DNA of 64,000 nucleotides from Sesamum alatum (GCA_034509735.1 JACGWO010000001.1:15950854-16014853), one strand, 5' to 3'. Shown: positions 36,072-49,222, counted from the first letter of the stretch. Made by a program: numbers and translations. The notes: a model not told the origin generated them from the letters alone.

Positions 36072-36134
36072 TTAAAAGCAATTGATAGATAAATAGATAG
36101 ATACGTTGGTATTTAATGACAGCAACACAACACA

Positions 36135-36425
36135 GGTAAAATTCATTTTAGTACTCGATATTTAATTTCAACTTTAAAATAATTTCTATCTTTTCAATTC
36201 ATTATTAATTCCTCCAGTGAATAATTTTTTCATATTATCCCTATAATTTTTTTTTATTTGAAAAATTCAATAAATTCATAAGGGTAAAAGAAAGAAGAGT
36301 TTCATAAAGGTAATATGGAAAGACAAGACACTCATTTAAGAGATTAGCTTGAAGTGAGTTGAAAAGATAACAACTATTTTGAAATTATAATCAAAAGTCA
36401 CGACAACTATAATGAATTTTACCCC
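36135..36425. mobile_element. MITE-like derivative of element A
   Basis: Ends GGTAAAATTCATTTTAGTAC / inverted TATAATGAATTTTACC are clearly related to the ends of 30540-32841, with the same adjoining sequence (ACTTTAAAATA ... TTCAATTCA). About 290 bp, deleted interior. No exact flanking duplication identified. Confidence 0.65.
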
Positions 36426-36548
36426 AACAGCACAAAAGATGAGGGAATAGTGAGTGATCCAAACAACTTCAGACGCAAAAGAAATAGATAGATAGATAGT
36501 CATTTGAATTAACAAGGCAAAATACACAATTATTTTAGACTAAAATAT

Positions 36549-36821
36549 TTATACTATTATAAAAGAAAACCTTTTGGCGTACCAACTTTTGAATGTCCAA
36601 ATCTACCCTTCAATTATTTTCTTTCCTTAAAAAAATTATTTATTAGAAAAGTAAATTTATTATTTTTTCCTCTCACCCACTACTCTACATTTCTCTCACC
36701 TCACTCTATATTTTTTTCTTCTTACAAACCTTTGTTTTTATCATTCCTTCACAATTTTTTTTTCTTTTTATTTCACAATTTTATTTATATACTCACGAAG
36801 ATCGCGTGCAACAACAAATAG
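36549..36821 (+). mobile_element. Degenerate short Helitron-like element
   Basis: Begins TTTATACTATTATAAAAG and ends with a CACG...CGTG hairpin-like stretch followed 14-15 bp later by ATAG before a T. This matches the other Helitrons here except that both terminal dinucleotides have decayed. Confidence 0.45.
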
Positions 36822-37083
36822 TATAATAAAAATCAATCCCAAATTTCACAAGTTAAAAACAAAATAGGGGATTAGATGATTTTTTTAAAAAAATTATTAG
36901 GGTGCCGTGTAGTCGAGAATTCAGCAGTTGCACGTTTTATCAAAAAGCTATTTCCCCTTTCTTTCTGCAATTTTCATAGCCTAACATTTGTTCTCGGCAG
37001 AAAAAGCAAATTTTCATGCAAAGAATGGAATCTGGCATGGAAAAGAAGAGCACGGGATCTAGGAAAAGTGGAATATTTTTTAA

Positions 37084-37574
37084 GGTTAATTATACTTAGA
37101 CCCTTTTTAAAAATATAAAATTATACTTTTTCTAAAATTTTAAAATTATATTTATACTCGCTCTCAAAATTCTCCATTTACACCTGACCCCCTTCTGTTA
37201 GGATTTAGACGAAAAATACTGACATAAACAAAAAGAATTACATAAATTTAATTTTATCCCTCATTTAACATTTTTATATATATTTTATATTTATAGGGGA
37301 TAAATATGATATATACGTATAGAGTAAGGTTAACATTATTACAATTTTTTCTTTGTAAGTACAAAATTATTACATGAAAGTATTAAATAAAAAGTAAAAT
37401 TAAAAATTTACATAATTTTTTTGCTCACGTCAGTATTTTTTTTTATCCAAATTCTAATGAAATGTTGTCAAGTGTAAATGCAGAATTTTTGGAGAAAGTG
37501 TAAATGTAATATCAAAACTTTTTAGGGAAAAATGTATTTCGCATTTCTAGAGGTAGTCTAAATATAATTAACCC
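37084..37574. mobile_element. Small inverted-repeat element
   Basis: Left end GGTTAATTATACTTAGACC and right end GGTAGTCTAAATATAATTAACC are inverted. Further in, the two sides also pair (CTCTCAAAATTCTCCATTTACAC against GTGTAAATGCAGAATTTTTGGAG). Target duplication unclear. No genes. Confidence 0.65.
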
Positions 37575-37916
37575 CTTTTTTTTTTACCTGCAACTTTCCT
37601 TTTTCCCCACTTTCCAGTTAGAAGCAACAAAATTACACATACAATGTTCCCAAATTTCAAATGATGATATGGAAACCAAAATCTTAAATCAATCAAGAAA
37701 AACTCAAGTTTGTGGCTTAACTTGTTTTAAACATTAAAGTATAAACAAACAAGGGAAAATACCATTAACAACCATTACCATACATATTATCATTGTTCTT
37801 CTACATATACTTTAATGTAATAAGAGAAGCCATTTTTTTTTCAGATGACAATAAACTATAATCATGGAGATCTTCAAATCATTGGAAATAATTCGACCGA
37901 AAGAATTTGTTAGGTC
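37575..37916. other. 3' flank of the helicase gene
   Basis: Non-coding; includes the probable 3' UTR of the minus-strand helicase (just below 37917). Confidence 0.5.
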
Positions 37917-40900
37917 TTAGTCCTCACCGAAGTCCGCTTCGTAAGCCTCACCTTCTCCGGCTTCTCCCCAGTCATTATCTTCAGGTTGTGCTTGATCAGC
38001 ACCACCGGCGTTAGCATCAATAGGCACGTCGATATCCATTTCCTCCAGAGGGCCCTCAGGTTTCTCTGGCATGGATTCCTTCGCTTCCATTAACTTAAGG
38101 TTGGCATCACTGAAATAGTCGTTGTACGGCTTGGAAACCTGGGATTTGAGCTTAGTTAATGGCCGGGGATATTGTAAAGGGACGTTTAGAATATAGCAAG
38201 GACTTCATTGGAGTGATGATACTTTTCTGCAAAATTTTCAAATAGGAGAAAAAACAACAAATTCCAGAGCAGCAAATGTCTTGGGACACAAACCTTGTGT
38301 TTGGTTTTATTTTTGGAACGTTTTGTTTTATTTTTTGGAGATAGAGAGAGAAAAACAAAGATAAATAAGTGTGTGTTAGAGATATGAGCTTCTATAGTTA
38401 CCTTGAATAATACATTTCTCTGCTCCGCGCTTTCAACTAGGTTCTTCCAGTGCTCATCTCTTTTCAGTGTTGATGCAGAACCCACAACCTAGAATCATAA
38501 GGAAAAACTCCTTGAGTAAAGTAGACGATTGCGCAAGTCCCAGCCAAATTATTTGGAATTTATTTATACAAACAAAGCCATACCAGAACAGAAGCCCTTG
38601 CTCGAGTAATACCAACATTCATTCGTCTAAAATCAGCGACGAACCCAATGCCTTTATCTTTGCTCGCCCGAACACATGAAAAGATGGCAACATCCTTTTC
38701 TCGTCCCTAAAGAGATTTTTACTCAACTCATTAACACACTGTTAAATTTTGAAAAATTATGATGATAGGAAACAAGCTTCATCAACGCTCTGCACCATAC
38801 AAATTCTGCAGCCAAATGCACATAGACCAAGAAGGGTAAACCGGTAAAGCTATGCAGATGACTTGACAATTAGAAAAATTACCTGAAAGCCATCAACGGT
38901 GTTGATATCCACAACTTTATCAGACTCCACGCCAAAAGTGCTACGGAACCTTTCTCTGAAGAGCTTGACTTGATGTCTGTATGGTGATATAATTGCAAGT
39001 CGGGAACTCACCTTAAGCTCTGGATATCTACTCACCAATTTACTATACATGGCAAGGACAAATTCAACCTCATCAATATTTACCCAAGAACCACTTCCCG
39101 ATGGTTGGGACTCCTTTCCTTCATGTATATCAAAGAAGCAAAATGGCCCGAAGCAGCGGAATTTATGCCATGAGCGCTTGGTTTGCTCTTCAACATCAGG
39201 TCCATCTTCCAGTGCTTCATTATAAAATTCCCTAGAAGGGAAGCTTCGGATCTGCATGAGCAAAATTCAACTACAACTGAGCAAGTACATTATATTTTCC
39301 TCAAAGAGTGACAAATCCATACAAATGAGTCAGAGAATAAGGGCACACTCCCTTCCCATCTACAGAACTTCGAGTTGGAACTCGTGTTCAGTATTGTGCA
39401 TTAGACCCAAGTGCTTGTTCAAAAATTTTGGATGAGTTGGACTAAAATGAATGTAGAAGGTTCAGATTATAATTTTGTGGTTTTGTGTTTCTGAATTCAG
39501 CACACAATTTTCTGAAACTGCATACATGCAGTTTCTATACTTCTAGTCTATAACATGTATATTAGCACCCAAGAAAAGAGACAAGGGAATGAAAGAAAGA
39601 CGGGACCTCAGGGTTCATGCGATATTGGGTCTTCAGCATTTGTACTGGATAGCCCGCCATCTGGAGTCTTTTAAATAAGCTTATTCCATATCTACAGAAT
39701 TTCCAGAATAAAGTAGAGTTCCCACAAATAACCAGTAAAATCAGAAATCATAATGTTTGAAGATAAAGTAAGGTTGTTGGAGTAGGTGCTGCTCTTACCC
39801 AAATTTTGTTGCAACAGGAGAAATTACTGTGGCAGGCAACTGAACTGGATCCCCCACCTAGAACATAAGGATAAATCAACAATTTAACATAATGGTTATC
39901 AATATAATCCAACAGACACCATAGTCCATACATCCACGCCATAATGTAAAATGCCCATGCATATGCATCCATACCATAGTCCATACATCCAAAAGTTCTA
40001 TTAAATTATTATAAATTAACCAATCAGCAATTTTTTAATATGGATGTCATAGTCATAAAGCATGGTAATATGAAAAGAAAATGAAACATGTGTTATCATG
40101 GTCATAGATGCTCAGCATCTGGACTTTTTATAAACTACTGGAAGGTAAGTCAGAACTTTAGTGACCAAAGAGCAGCAAAATAACTCATAAAAGCTTTGAA
40201 TATTTATGTTTTTATCGTACATTGCATATTTTAAAGGAAAAATGCTTGTCTAACATGATAACACGCTTAAAAATTACACAGATACGGAATAAGAGAGACC
40301 TCACAAAGCATTCCTCTTGAAAGAAATTCCCAATGGTATTACCCTTGTTGCGACATGTGCATGTTGGCTTGAAATGCAACTTGCATAACTATGAAGACCA
40401 TTATATTCAAAACCGAGATAGTAATAAGTTTCTCCAAGAAAACATTACTCATCAATGGTGACAATAGTATCTACTTTTCAAGAAAACAAAATGCCGCTTC
40501 TGTTGACTGGTCATAAAAACACAGTCTTTGGCATGGTACTTTACGGAGTTTGCCTATTATTGTTAAATCCAAGATATGATACTTGGCTGCATTTTTTTAT
40601 AATTAACTATCATTCAAGTACCTGAAATCAAATCTCTTGGAGTAAAAATTAAAGTTCGACCTTTTCAAGATGTAATCAAATGAAACCAAAGGGAAATTAG
40701 CAATAAGATATTCTTTCTCCCTATGAATTAAATAAAGCACGGTATCAAGGAATTGAGAATTATAATTGGGATTAGAAGCACTTCCAGTCAGAATCATCAT
40801 ATTAAAATAGATTTGTCATTATTTCCACATTAGTGACTTCAAGCTAAAGAGCACCATACCAAGAATACTTGTTTACATCCATTGGCCAGCGGAACGAGGG

Positions 40901-43900
40901 TTGCTGGCTCCACCTGTTGCATACAAAATTCGAAGACTTGTGACAATCTGAATATTAATGTAACACACAGGAATCAAGAAAATTAGAAGGTCAAGCAGTT
41001 AGAAACCGTTCTTATTAGCCTGACAACTTCAGCTCATTAGGACTGGTTCTCATTCTTTAACAAAATAACATAGTAAATAAAGAAGAAATAGAATAACACC
41101 AAACTCCATTGCTCAGAGTGACCGACTTTATGAAAGCGTCGTGTCATATCCAGTCTCGAAGTTAACGAAAGACAATAAGAAGTGGCTGGGGGAGGGGGAG
41201 GCATTCTGAACATGCTACAATGGAAACATAAACATAAAATAGTTACCATTTTCTAGAAAGTAATATCAACTCGCATATGCTCAACCCACATTAACCATAT
41301 TTTTAAGATTTGTGATATGCAGTAACTTACAGCTTGAGCGGCTTCATCAATTACGACAACATCAAAGCCACGGTTTAATTTGCTGAAAAGAGTTGATCCA
41401 CTGAAGCTCAGAGTGGAGAAGACCTGGCAACAATCAGGTAATCAATAAATATATTTTGGTTATATGTATGCTGGTTGAGTGAATATATTTACATTAATAA
41501 CTTGAAAAAGAGAAACCACGTACAATAACAGCTTCATCCAGTATAGAAGCACGGATACTGTCTTTATCCTTTGCTACACCACCTTGCTTTTGCTTGTCAC
41601 CACTTTGAGAGTCCACACCTGCAAGTTTTTGCTCTACCTAGAACAATTTTTCACTTCTGTAAATCTTTAATTTTCTAAAAGTCATATCAACTAACAGCTA
41701 GGCAGTTACAAATATTATCAATAGCCATGTACATACCAAATAATCCATTGAAACTGCCTGGACTGAGTGGTGTGGTTTAAGACCTATTCGCACAATTTTA
41801 GGGTTGTATGCATGGTCATTTTCATCACGAATACCTATTATGTAACCACAAAAGCATCAGCATTTAGGAAACAAAGAAAACTTTATTAGATGTACGCTAA
41901 TATATCAAAAACAAATTACTATTCTCTACCAGAGTCACAAGCAGTTGAGAGATGTCAGTTTATGCCATTCACCTCTTAAAATATCACCTAATATTTATAA
42001 TATGTTGAAAATTTGGCCCAATGGGAAAGAAAAAGCTCCAAAACATAAGGCATCAAAATTCTGAAAGGAAAAGGAGAATTGAAGAGCAATTTAGCAGAGT
42101 TTTCACTGTTCTCATATATACTCTTTATTGTATGAAAGTATGTGATTAAGAATGCCTGTCCTCTCATCTCCCTCCCCTTTCTACCAAACAGTCCACAAGA
42201 AAGGACTTCTCTAATCTGAAGAATCAAAGTTTTTATACTCTTTCCCCAACATCTACTCAGAACTGTCCTACTTTAGTACAGCCCCAAGAAATGTTCAGAT
42301 TATTTTTGCAAAAAATTATCAATGCAAAGGGAGTGAAATTGAGGCAATTATGCATCTCAATCAAATACCAAGGCACTAAACAGCAGATGAAACTAAATAA
42401 AAAAATGTCATGGACAAGATAGACAACTAACCAGTATTTAAGAGACGCAGGACAATCTCATCGAGGGCAGAATTTGATGGAGCACATACTAGTACTCGGA
42501 CACGATATTTTCGGCTGGAATTAACCATTTCTGGTTTCTAGATGGAGTTGAAAAGTTTTAAGAACCTAGAGTTGCAGAAAATTTAAGATCAATGTAGCTG
42601 GAAAGAAAATTATTCTCACCAACTCGTTGCCAGATGTGGGGAAAAATCCATCATCACCATTTATAGGCATGATTTTATCTCGAGGATTAATGCCAGATAA
42701 CCATGGAGATGCTTTTTCCCAGTGATTGTACCTGTAAATATCAAAACATAATGAATGATTAACATGAAAAATCTAGAACAAAATTATGTTCCAATGACAT
42801 TATTCAAGTTTGAATTGTTACCGCTGCATCTAAAAGCAGAATTAAACAGAGAGTGAGGAAGGGGTATTTAGTGAAAACCTAAGCCTCATATATTGCTTTA
42901 ACTTGAATTACAACAAAATAATATAACAAGAAGAAGAAATCTATATGTTTCTACAAATAACTGAAATCCATTGCATTTTTAGACTTTGTATATTTCACTA
43001 ATATCTACTTTCATATTCAATTCATCCATTTATTTAGATCATATTGTAGGTTTTAGGATATAAACTTATTAACCTCTTTTATTCCCGCAACAAAATTTAA
43101 GTTTGGAAAATTAATTTGTAGAATACTATATTAAACCAATAATAATTTATCATATTTTAGTCCAAAATTTTACTATTTCATTCTTAATGAACAAGCTGCA
43201 AATCGAGATTGAAACTCAAATAGAGTTCGTGACTGAAGCTCAAAAGAATCAAGCTCCAGTTCAAACTTAAGAAATGGGCTAGGTGATCTCAAGCTTGTAA
43301 TATTATACTTGAGCTCAAACTCAAACCTTGAAATTTGTCTGAACTGAATGAGAGCTCAAGTTGTTTATACACTTGATTATAAGTACCCCAGTGAAGCACG
43401 ACCACAAAGATACGTACACAAACATAAAAAGAAATACATGTGTGTTTGTTTTACGTGGACAAAGAACAAACTTATGGAAAGCTTGCAGCACATGAGTAAC
43501 TAAAAATATCAAACATACTTTTCTTCAATAGGCAATTCTGGCCCGCGTTTTACTCCGACCAATTTTCCCCTGCATGTAGTAAATAGATCGGGTTATTGAA
43601 ACTAAGATTATATATGATATTCGGCCATTCTTCTAATTACTGACTCAAAGCAATATGGGAAATTGAGAGAAAGAATGGATGGAGAGATGATTACTTGGAG
43701 TGTACCCTAGCTGGAGTAGCATGCAAAATGGCACTGAGGAGCCCCAGAATAGTCTGCGTTTTTCCAGTCCCTGGGGGGCCCTAAAAGCAAGTGTTCTGTT
43801 ACATGGACATATTTCAAGCTGTTTTGCATTGTTTGGGCAGTTGAAGCAAAGTCTAAAAGCAAACAGAGACAGCATCATGATTGTTTTTAAGTTACAATCA

Positions 43901-45942
43901 ATATAATATTGGCGATGTTGAAGTTGTTGCATGTAGTTTTAGTATTAAAGATAAATTAAATTCGAAAACCATTAGAACTAAAATTAGGAGAAGCTGCTAA
44001 AGATGACAGGTTTTCCCGTTTAGGAGCATAAAGGTACAAGTCAAACCTGTATCAAAACAAAGGTTTGCCGTGAAAGACCTGCCTGCAAAAAATTCAGAGG
44101 GAGCTCAATTACTAATTTTGCAACCGAATAGAAGATAACTATAAAAGGCATGAAATTTTAAAGAATACAAGATTCCTGAGAGTCCCGCAAATGAGGGTAA
44201 AGTTGCTTAAGAGCTCACATATATAGCCTCCAGCTGTGATTTATTGTGATTGTTTTGAATAAACTCTGCCAGAGGTCTAGATAGTTTCCAGGCACGATCT
44301 TCGGCAGGAGAAGAGTCAGATGCGGTTAATATCAAATCCTTGAACGGGAGAGAACTAATGGACCGCATAGCAGCATATTCACGGACTATAGTTGATAAGC
44401 TGCAAATCTGGAACAGAACATGATGACAAAAGTAAAAGAATTAGAAAACAATTTGACATGTATATGTAAGTAATAGGATGTACCAGATGATATTATATAT
44501 AACCAATAATATTCAATAGCTAAAAAATCATCACCAGAATAAATAAGAGTATAGACATCCCAATTTCTTAATTGACTGTAGGGATTTCTAGTAACATTTG
44601 CATCCTACAATTTGGCAATAAAAATAACATAAAAAGAATACAATTTGCCTAAATCAGGAAATTACCTTCATAACATAGAAATACTTCTGCACTTCAGTAA
44701 CAATAGGAAGCATATTTAATAGCCTTGGGCAGGTCTGTATATCATCTGTGTTAGATCTTTTGACTTCTCCACCCAAATATAGGCGAAGTCTTATCTTATC
44801 TTGCTGACGATGCTCAACTAATGCAAAGGCATATGTAGTTGGTAATTGTTTGCCCTCACCAAACTGCAGAGCGGTGAACCCATTTTCAAGATTAGCAATC
44901 ACAATTCACAGCAGAGAATTTTACATATGAACAAAACCACAAGTTTACAACAAGAACAATGTAATGGCACTCAGCCATATCAAGTTGGTACCACAAAAAG
45001 TTATCTTAAATTAGTAACATCTACCTTCTTAGTTGAAAGCAACAGGAGATCATTCTGAGATATCGACTCTGCATCAGAGCATATGACCATAGGTAAATGA
45101 AATCCATTGACTTCACTGCATTCGGCTACAATTGCTTGCTGCCATTCAGTTTCTGTACATTCAAAAGCATATTTTATATGTACATGCCCATTCAATTTAC
45201 AAACTAATGTAAAATAAATTAGGTCAAAACTAGAACCAAGACTTATCCAAACAGTGAAAAAGTGTCTAAACTACCTAAAATATGGAGAGAAACACAAAGA
45301 CTAGTACGCATGAAAAAAGGTTTCTTCTAATGCCAAGCCTTGAACTCAAATTGCCGAAACTAAATAGCACGCTTCAAAGTAAGAAATTTCTATCTGAAGC
45401 ACATACAAACCCAAACAAACAAAAATCTTATAAACGAAAAAAGAAGTTAGGAAAAATAAAGAACAATACCTTCTTCCTCATCTTTACGTTGAACAATCTG
45501 GGCTTTAACTTCTTCAAAAAGCAATGGCTCAAACGTATCAAGATATTCATCAACATCTTTATATGTGTTCTTCACCTCCTTCAACTCCATAGCACTTCCA
45601 TCCCCGGACTTTTTATCATGATTTCGCTTCTAAACAATTACCAAATTAAACTCAATTAACTCAACAGCAAAACATTAGAGTAGATAATCTGCCCATAACT
45701 AGCCTAAAAGCAGCAGGTTAAGCATTTAAGATTAACAGTACTTGAATTTGATATGCATTGCCAAATATAGCCCTATAACATAACTGTATACAGAATGAAG
45801 GAGGAACCCAAAAAAAAAAAAAGGGACGTGAAATGAATACATCTGATTCTTTGAGGATGCGAAGGTAATCCCAACTCAGGACTATTTTATAAAATCGAAG
45901 AACACAGCTTTCCTCTTCAAGCTTGTTCTTTTCGACCGCCAT
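37917..45942 (-). CDS. MAA3: SEN1/UPF1-like helicase, MAGATAMA 3 (MAA3) type
   Basis: Twenty exons, all GT-AG, closing in frame: 45942-45841, 45629-45470, 45152-45025, 44863-44666, 44407-44219, 44082-44047, 43780-43695, 43569-43519, 42731-42620, 42537-42432, 41834-41737, 41637-41524, 41423-41331, 40913-40860, 39857-39799, 39691-39607, 39251-38883, 38706-38584, 38488-38402, 38138-37917; 2472 nt, 823 aa. Superfamily 1 motifs in order: GPPGTGKTQTI (Walker A, from residue 272), VLVCAPSNSALDEIV, VVVIDEAAQA (Walker B), GDPVQLPATV, LKTQYRMNPE, SPYRHQVKLF, NTVDGFQGREKDVAIFSC, RRMNVGITRARAS. The C-terminus is acidic. Arabidopsis MAA3 is a nuclear Sen1-related helicase needed for female gametophyte development; this length fits. 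Start: first ATG, MAVEKNKLEEES. No defects seen. Confidence 0.93.
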
Positions 45943-46300
45943 ATCCCCCTCCCCGAATTCAATCTGCCAATGAGAGAGTTAACGGGTACAGGGGTTTTAT
46001 CATTCGTGTTTTACTTGGACTAAACAGGGTTTAAAGCCAAATATTATGGACTATGGAAAGTAAGAAAAATCTTGTTCTCTCGGCAACGGGGCGGTAAAGG
46101 AAGTGACGTAAGTCGCCGGTAACGACCGGCGAGCCTCGAATGCCGGAAGGCAGGCTGGACTCTGGTGGACGGCGGCGAGAGAGGAGTTGGAGTGCGGTGG
46201 AGACTTGCTGCAAAGAAGAGTAAAAAAACAGAACAGAGTGGGCGAGTTGCAGAGCATAAAAGAGGGAACGGCTCGAAAGGGTTTGGCATCATCATTTTAC
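45943..46300 (-). promoter_or_regulatory. Leader and promoter region of the helicase gene
   Basis: GC-richer than its surroundings (46080-46250). A possible splice acceptor (CAG, ending about 45965 on the minus strand) suggests a leader intron with a non-coding first exon around 46050-46260. The minus-strand ORFs here lack a domain and are most likely leader sequence. Confidence 0.4.
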
Positions 46301-47329
46301 TTAATTGTAACTAATGTTTTAAATAAATTATAATTTAGGTCAAATTAAAATGGACAAAAATTAGATTTGGGATTGAACCCATGCTCAAATTTGGAACCAA
46401 CCATTAATTTTCTATATTTATTTTATAACCCTTAAAAATATTAAAAGTATGTATATTTATAAAAAAAAAGTTTATTATTAATTAATATGTGCATGTTTTC
46501 GTTTTTAGAAATAAAATAAAACATACATTTTTAATTATATTAATGTGTAAACATTAAATTTATGTGCTATAATTGCATTTATTTATTAAAAGTAGATTTT
46601 TTTTAACAAATACAAAACTTATCAGAAAGTATTCCTTCATAAATATTTTTGTGAATTTAGTTGAATTCATTATATAAAAAAGATTAGCAAGAAAAAGAAA
46701 AACTATAATAATTAAAAAGATAAAGTATGCAAAATTTTAAAATACGAAATAGATTGAAATGTAGTAAGCAATAACTACTAATTTTAATAAATAAAAAAAA
46801 AGGGTCGGATAATATATATACCATGCTTGTAGCAACTTACAAATCATACTGCTCTTTGTGATTAATTTTTCTTGCTAATCTTCATAAATATTTGTTATCT
46901 TAATTGTGATTTATTTTTGTTCAATTCATTCTTTTATTCCATCACATTAATTTTTCATCTTTTAAGATTTCTTTGCATCGATGAAAGTGTTTTTGTTCTA
47001 ATTTCATTGCCAGTGGTAATATTGTTATATTTATCATTTAATTGAACTTAGTCATTTTATGTTTATTTGTACTTATTTTATTTAGTCATTCTTGATATTT
47101 AATTTACTCCTACTCTTTTTATTCAAATGGATGAAATGATATTGAGATTTTAAAAAATTATTTTAATTTTTTCTTATCGTCCATCTTTGTTTCTTCTTCT
47201 TTTTTTTAACCATTTCAATTGTATTTCTTATAACTCATTAAAACTAAGTGTCTTTTTTGCTTTATATTTTATTTTTTTAATAAGTAAAATCATATTAGAT
47301 TTATGTACTTTAATGTAGTTTTTGATGGA
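46301..47329. other. Intergenic AT-rich DNA
   Basis: No gene recognised. Probably transposon-derived in part, since it leads into the Helitron-like 3' segment that follows. Confidence 0.45.
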
Positions 47330-47691
47330 AGATAAATTATATAATACAAACAATACATTTGACTAATTCTTTATTTTTGTATATTTTTATATAGGGCTGA
47401 ATATATGTACAAAGTGATTATCTATATATTTAATAGAATGTCATAATTGTTTAAAAGTAATCCTCATATAATACAAATTTTAGTAAGTAGAAATATATTG
47501 TATATATAGGAAAATATGTTTGCCAATAATAATCAAAATAGATTAAAAATTCCAAACTACTATGTTTTACCTATTAAAAATAAAAATTTTATTTTACGTA
47601 AAAGATTCTTTTATAGCACAATATATTTTTTAAAAAAATATTTAATGTTTTTAAAATATATATAATTGTGCAGAGCACGGATCAACACTAA
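47330..47691 (+). mobile_element. Helitron-like 3' segment, copy 1
   Basis: Over about 350 bp it matches 49740-50115 (shared landmarks: TTTTGATGGAAGATAAATTA, TTTAATAGAATGTCATAATT, CTATGTTTTACCTATTAAAA). It ends GTGCAGAGCAC hairpin, then CTAA before a T, a CTRR-type Helitron terminus. The 5' end is not located. Confidence 0.55.
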
Positions 47692-47991
47692 TATATATAT
47701 ATATATACTAATAAGTGTGACGTATTCTATGTATGTGCATAATATTTAAAAAATATTTAATATAGAATATTTTTATAAATTATATTATTTACTTTTTGTA
47801 AAGTTCAAAATTACCTAAAATAAGATAAAATGTATGAGGAAAAAAAATCCACCAAAGGTAGTTATGAAAGATCATGGGGAAGTTAAAAATAATTAATTAA
47901 TTAATTTTTTAAAAAAAATAACAGACCAAATTAATTTGGACACAAAAAAAGCACTCTCCAGTAATAATATAGTATAGATATATATCATATA

Positions 47992-48107
47992 GGTGGGACA
48001 CTGGTGCTTGGTCATGAGTTAATTAATTTCTATGAGGTGATTGAATCCTGTAGGATTAAACCAGCAGTGGATCAGAAGTAAAGGGAAAAAATTGTTGTAA
48101 AGCAGTT
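47992..48107 (+). repeat. 116-bp direct repeat, copy 1 (downstream of CEP-like gene)
   Basis: Near-identical to 61372-61487 (GGGACACTGGTGCTTGGTCA, then GATTGAATCCTGTAGGATTA, then CAGTGGATCAGAAGTA). This copy leads directly into the 3' flank of the CEP-like gene; the other runs into a copia LTR. Confidence 0.85.
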
Positions 48108-48261
48108 AACTTGGTTTCAAATTTTTAGGGTTTCATGTACGGATTATTAAAGCCCTCATTAATTCTTCTTCACTTTTTGCTCTATTTTAAATCCATTTGG
48201 GGAATTAAAAGTTGCTGCAGGGGACGAACAAAGCAGTAAAGGCATTCAGTTAAAGCTTCAC

Positions 48262-48267
48262 TTTATT
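48262..48267 (-). terminator. Polyadenylation signal of the CEP-like gene
   Basis: AATAAA on the minus strand about 40 nt after the stop codon at 48306, at the expected distance. It supports minus-strand transcription of the array. Confidence 0.5.
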
Positions 48268-48305
48268 TATAGAATATATGCGGATGCATGTACAACAGTA
48301 CAAGG

Positions 48306-49222
48306 CTACCAAATCAGAGTTTTCCTCATCAGTTCTGCGTTCATGGAAGTTGTGCGATGTGGAGGAGCGCCGGGTGGACGACCGTGACCCATACCTGGGC
48401 TATGACTTTCTGTGTTCATGGACGTTGTGCGAAGTGGAGGAGCCCCGGGAGGACTACCGTGACCCATACCTGGGCTATGACCTTCTGTGTTCATGGACAT
48501 TGTGCAAAGTGGAAGAGCACCGGGAGGACTACCGTGACCCATACCTGGGCTATGACCTTCTGTGTTCATGGACGTTGTGCGAAGTGGAGGAGCCTCGGGA
48601 GGACTACCGTGATCCATACCTGGGCTATGACCTTCTGTGTTCATGGACATTGTGCGAAGTGGAGGAGCATCGGGAGGACTACCGTGACCCATACCTGGGC
48701 TATGACCTTCTGTGTTCATGGACATTGTGCGAAGTGGAGGAGCGTCGGGGGACTACCGTGACCCATACCTGGGCTATGGCCTTCTGTGTTCATGGACGTT
48801 GTGCGAAGTGGAGGAGCCCCGGGAGGACTACCGTGACCCATACCTGGGTCATCTGTGTTCATGGACGTTGTGCAAAGTGGAGGAGCGCCGGGAGGACTAC
48901 CGTGACCCATACCTGGGCTATGACCTTTTGTGTTCATGGACGTTGTGCGAAGTGAAGGAGCGCCGGGAGGACTACCGTGACCCATACCTGGGCTATGACC
49001 TTTTGGGTTCATGGACGTTGTGTGAAGTGGAGGAGCCCCGGGAGGACTACCGTGACCTATACCTGGGCTATGACCTTCTGTGTTCATGGAAGTTGTGCGA
49101 GGTGGAGGAGCGCCGGGAGGACTATCGTGACCCATACATGGGCTATGACCTTCTTTTGTCGGGCGTAAAGCCTTGCTCTCCAAATTCTTATACCTGTTCA
49201 ACTTGAAACTTACATCATTCAT
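48306..49222 (-). pseudogene. CEP-like secreted peptide precursor with eleven tandem units (one frameshift)
   Basis: Eleven tandem units fill 48330-49172; the usual unit is 75 bp, 25 residues: SMNTEGHSPGMGH followed by GSPPGAPPLRTT. The first unit is LRPTKEGHSPCMGH. CEP (C-terminally encoded peptide) hormones are matured from secreted precursors and share an FRPTxPGxSPGxGH-type motif; the first unit retains the RPT part, later units keep GHSPGMGH. Unit 5 is two residues short. In unit 6 one T is missing (near 48748), shifting the frame. The ATG at 49222 gives MNDVSFKLNRYKNLESKA, not a signal peptide, and a stop lies upstream; a 5' exon may be missing or unrecognised. The last residues are RKTLIW. 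Because 75 is divisible by three, plus-strand frames are open too, but show no family motif. Peptide class probable; activity unknown. Confidence 0.7.

Noticed and set aside
46031..46295. Three overlapping minus-strand ORFs as a small gene
   Set aside because: Position and GC content fit the leader/promoter of the helicase gene; no domain in any frame.
48330..49172. CRISPR-like regular repeats
   Set aside because: Units are contiguous without spacers, the period is 75 bp, and the genome is plant; this is a coding minisatellite.
48278..49206. Plus-strand repeat ORFs (units such as EVEEPREDYRDPYLGYDLLCS) across the 75-bp array
   Set aside because: The repeat length is a multiple of three, so several frames stay open on both strands. 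Only the minus strand shows a known motif and a well-placed AATAAA.
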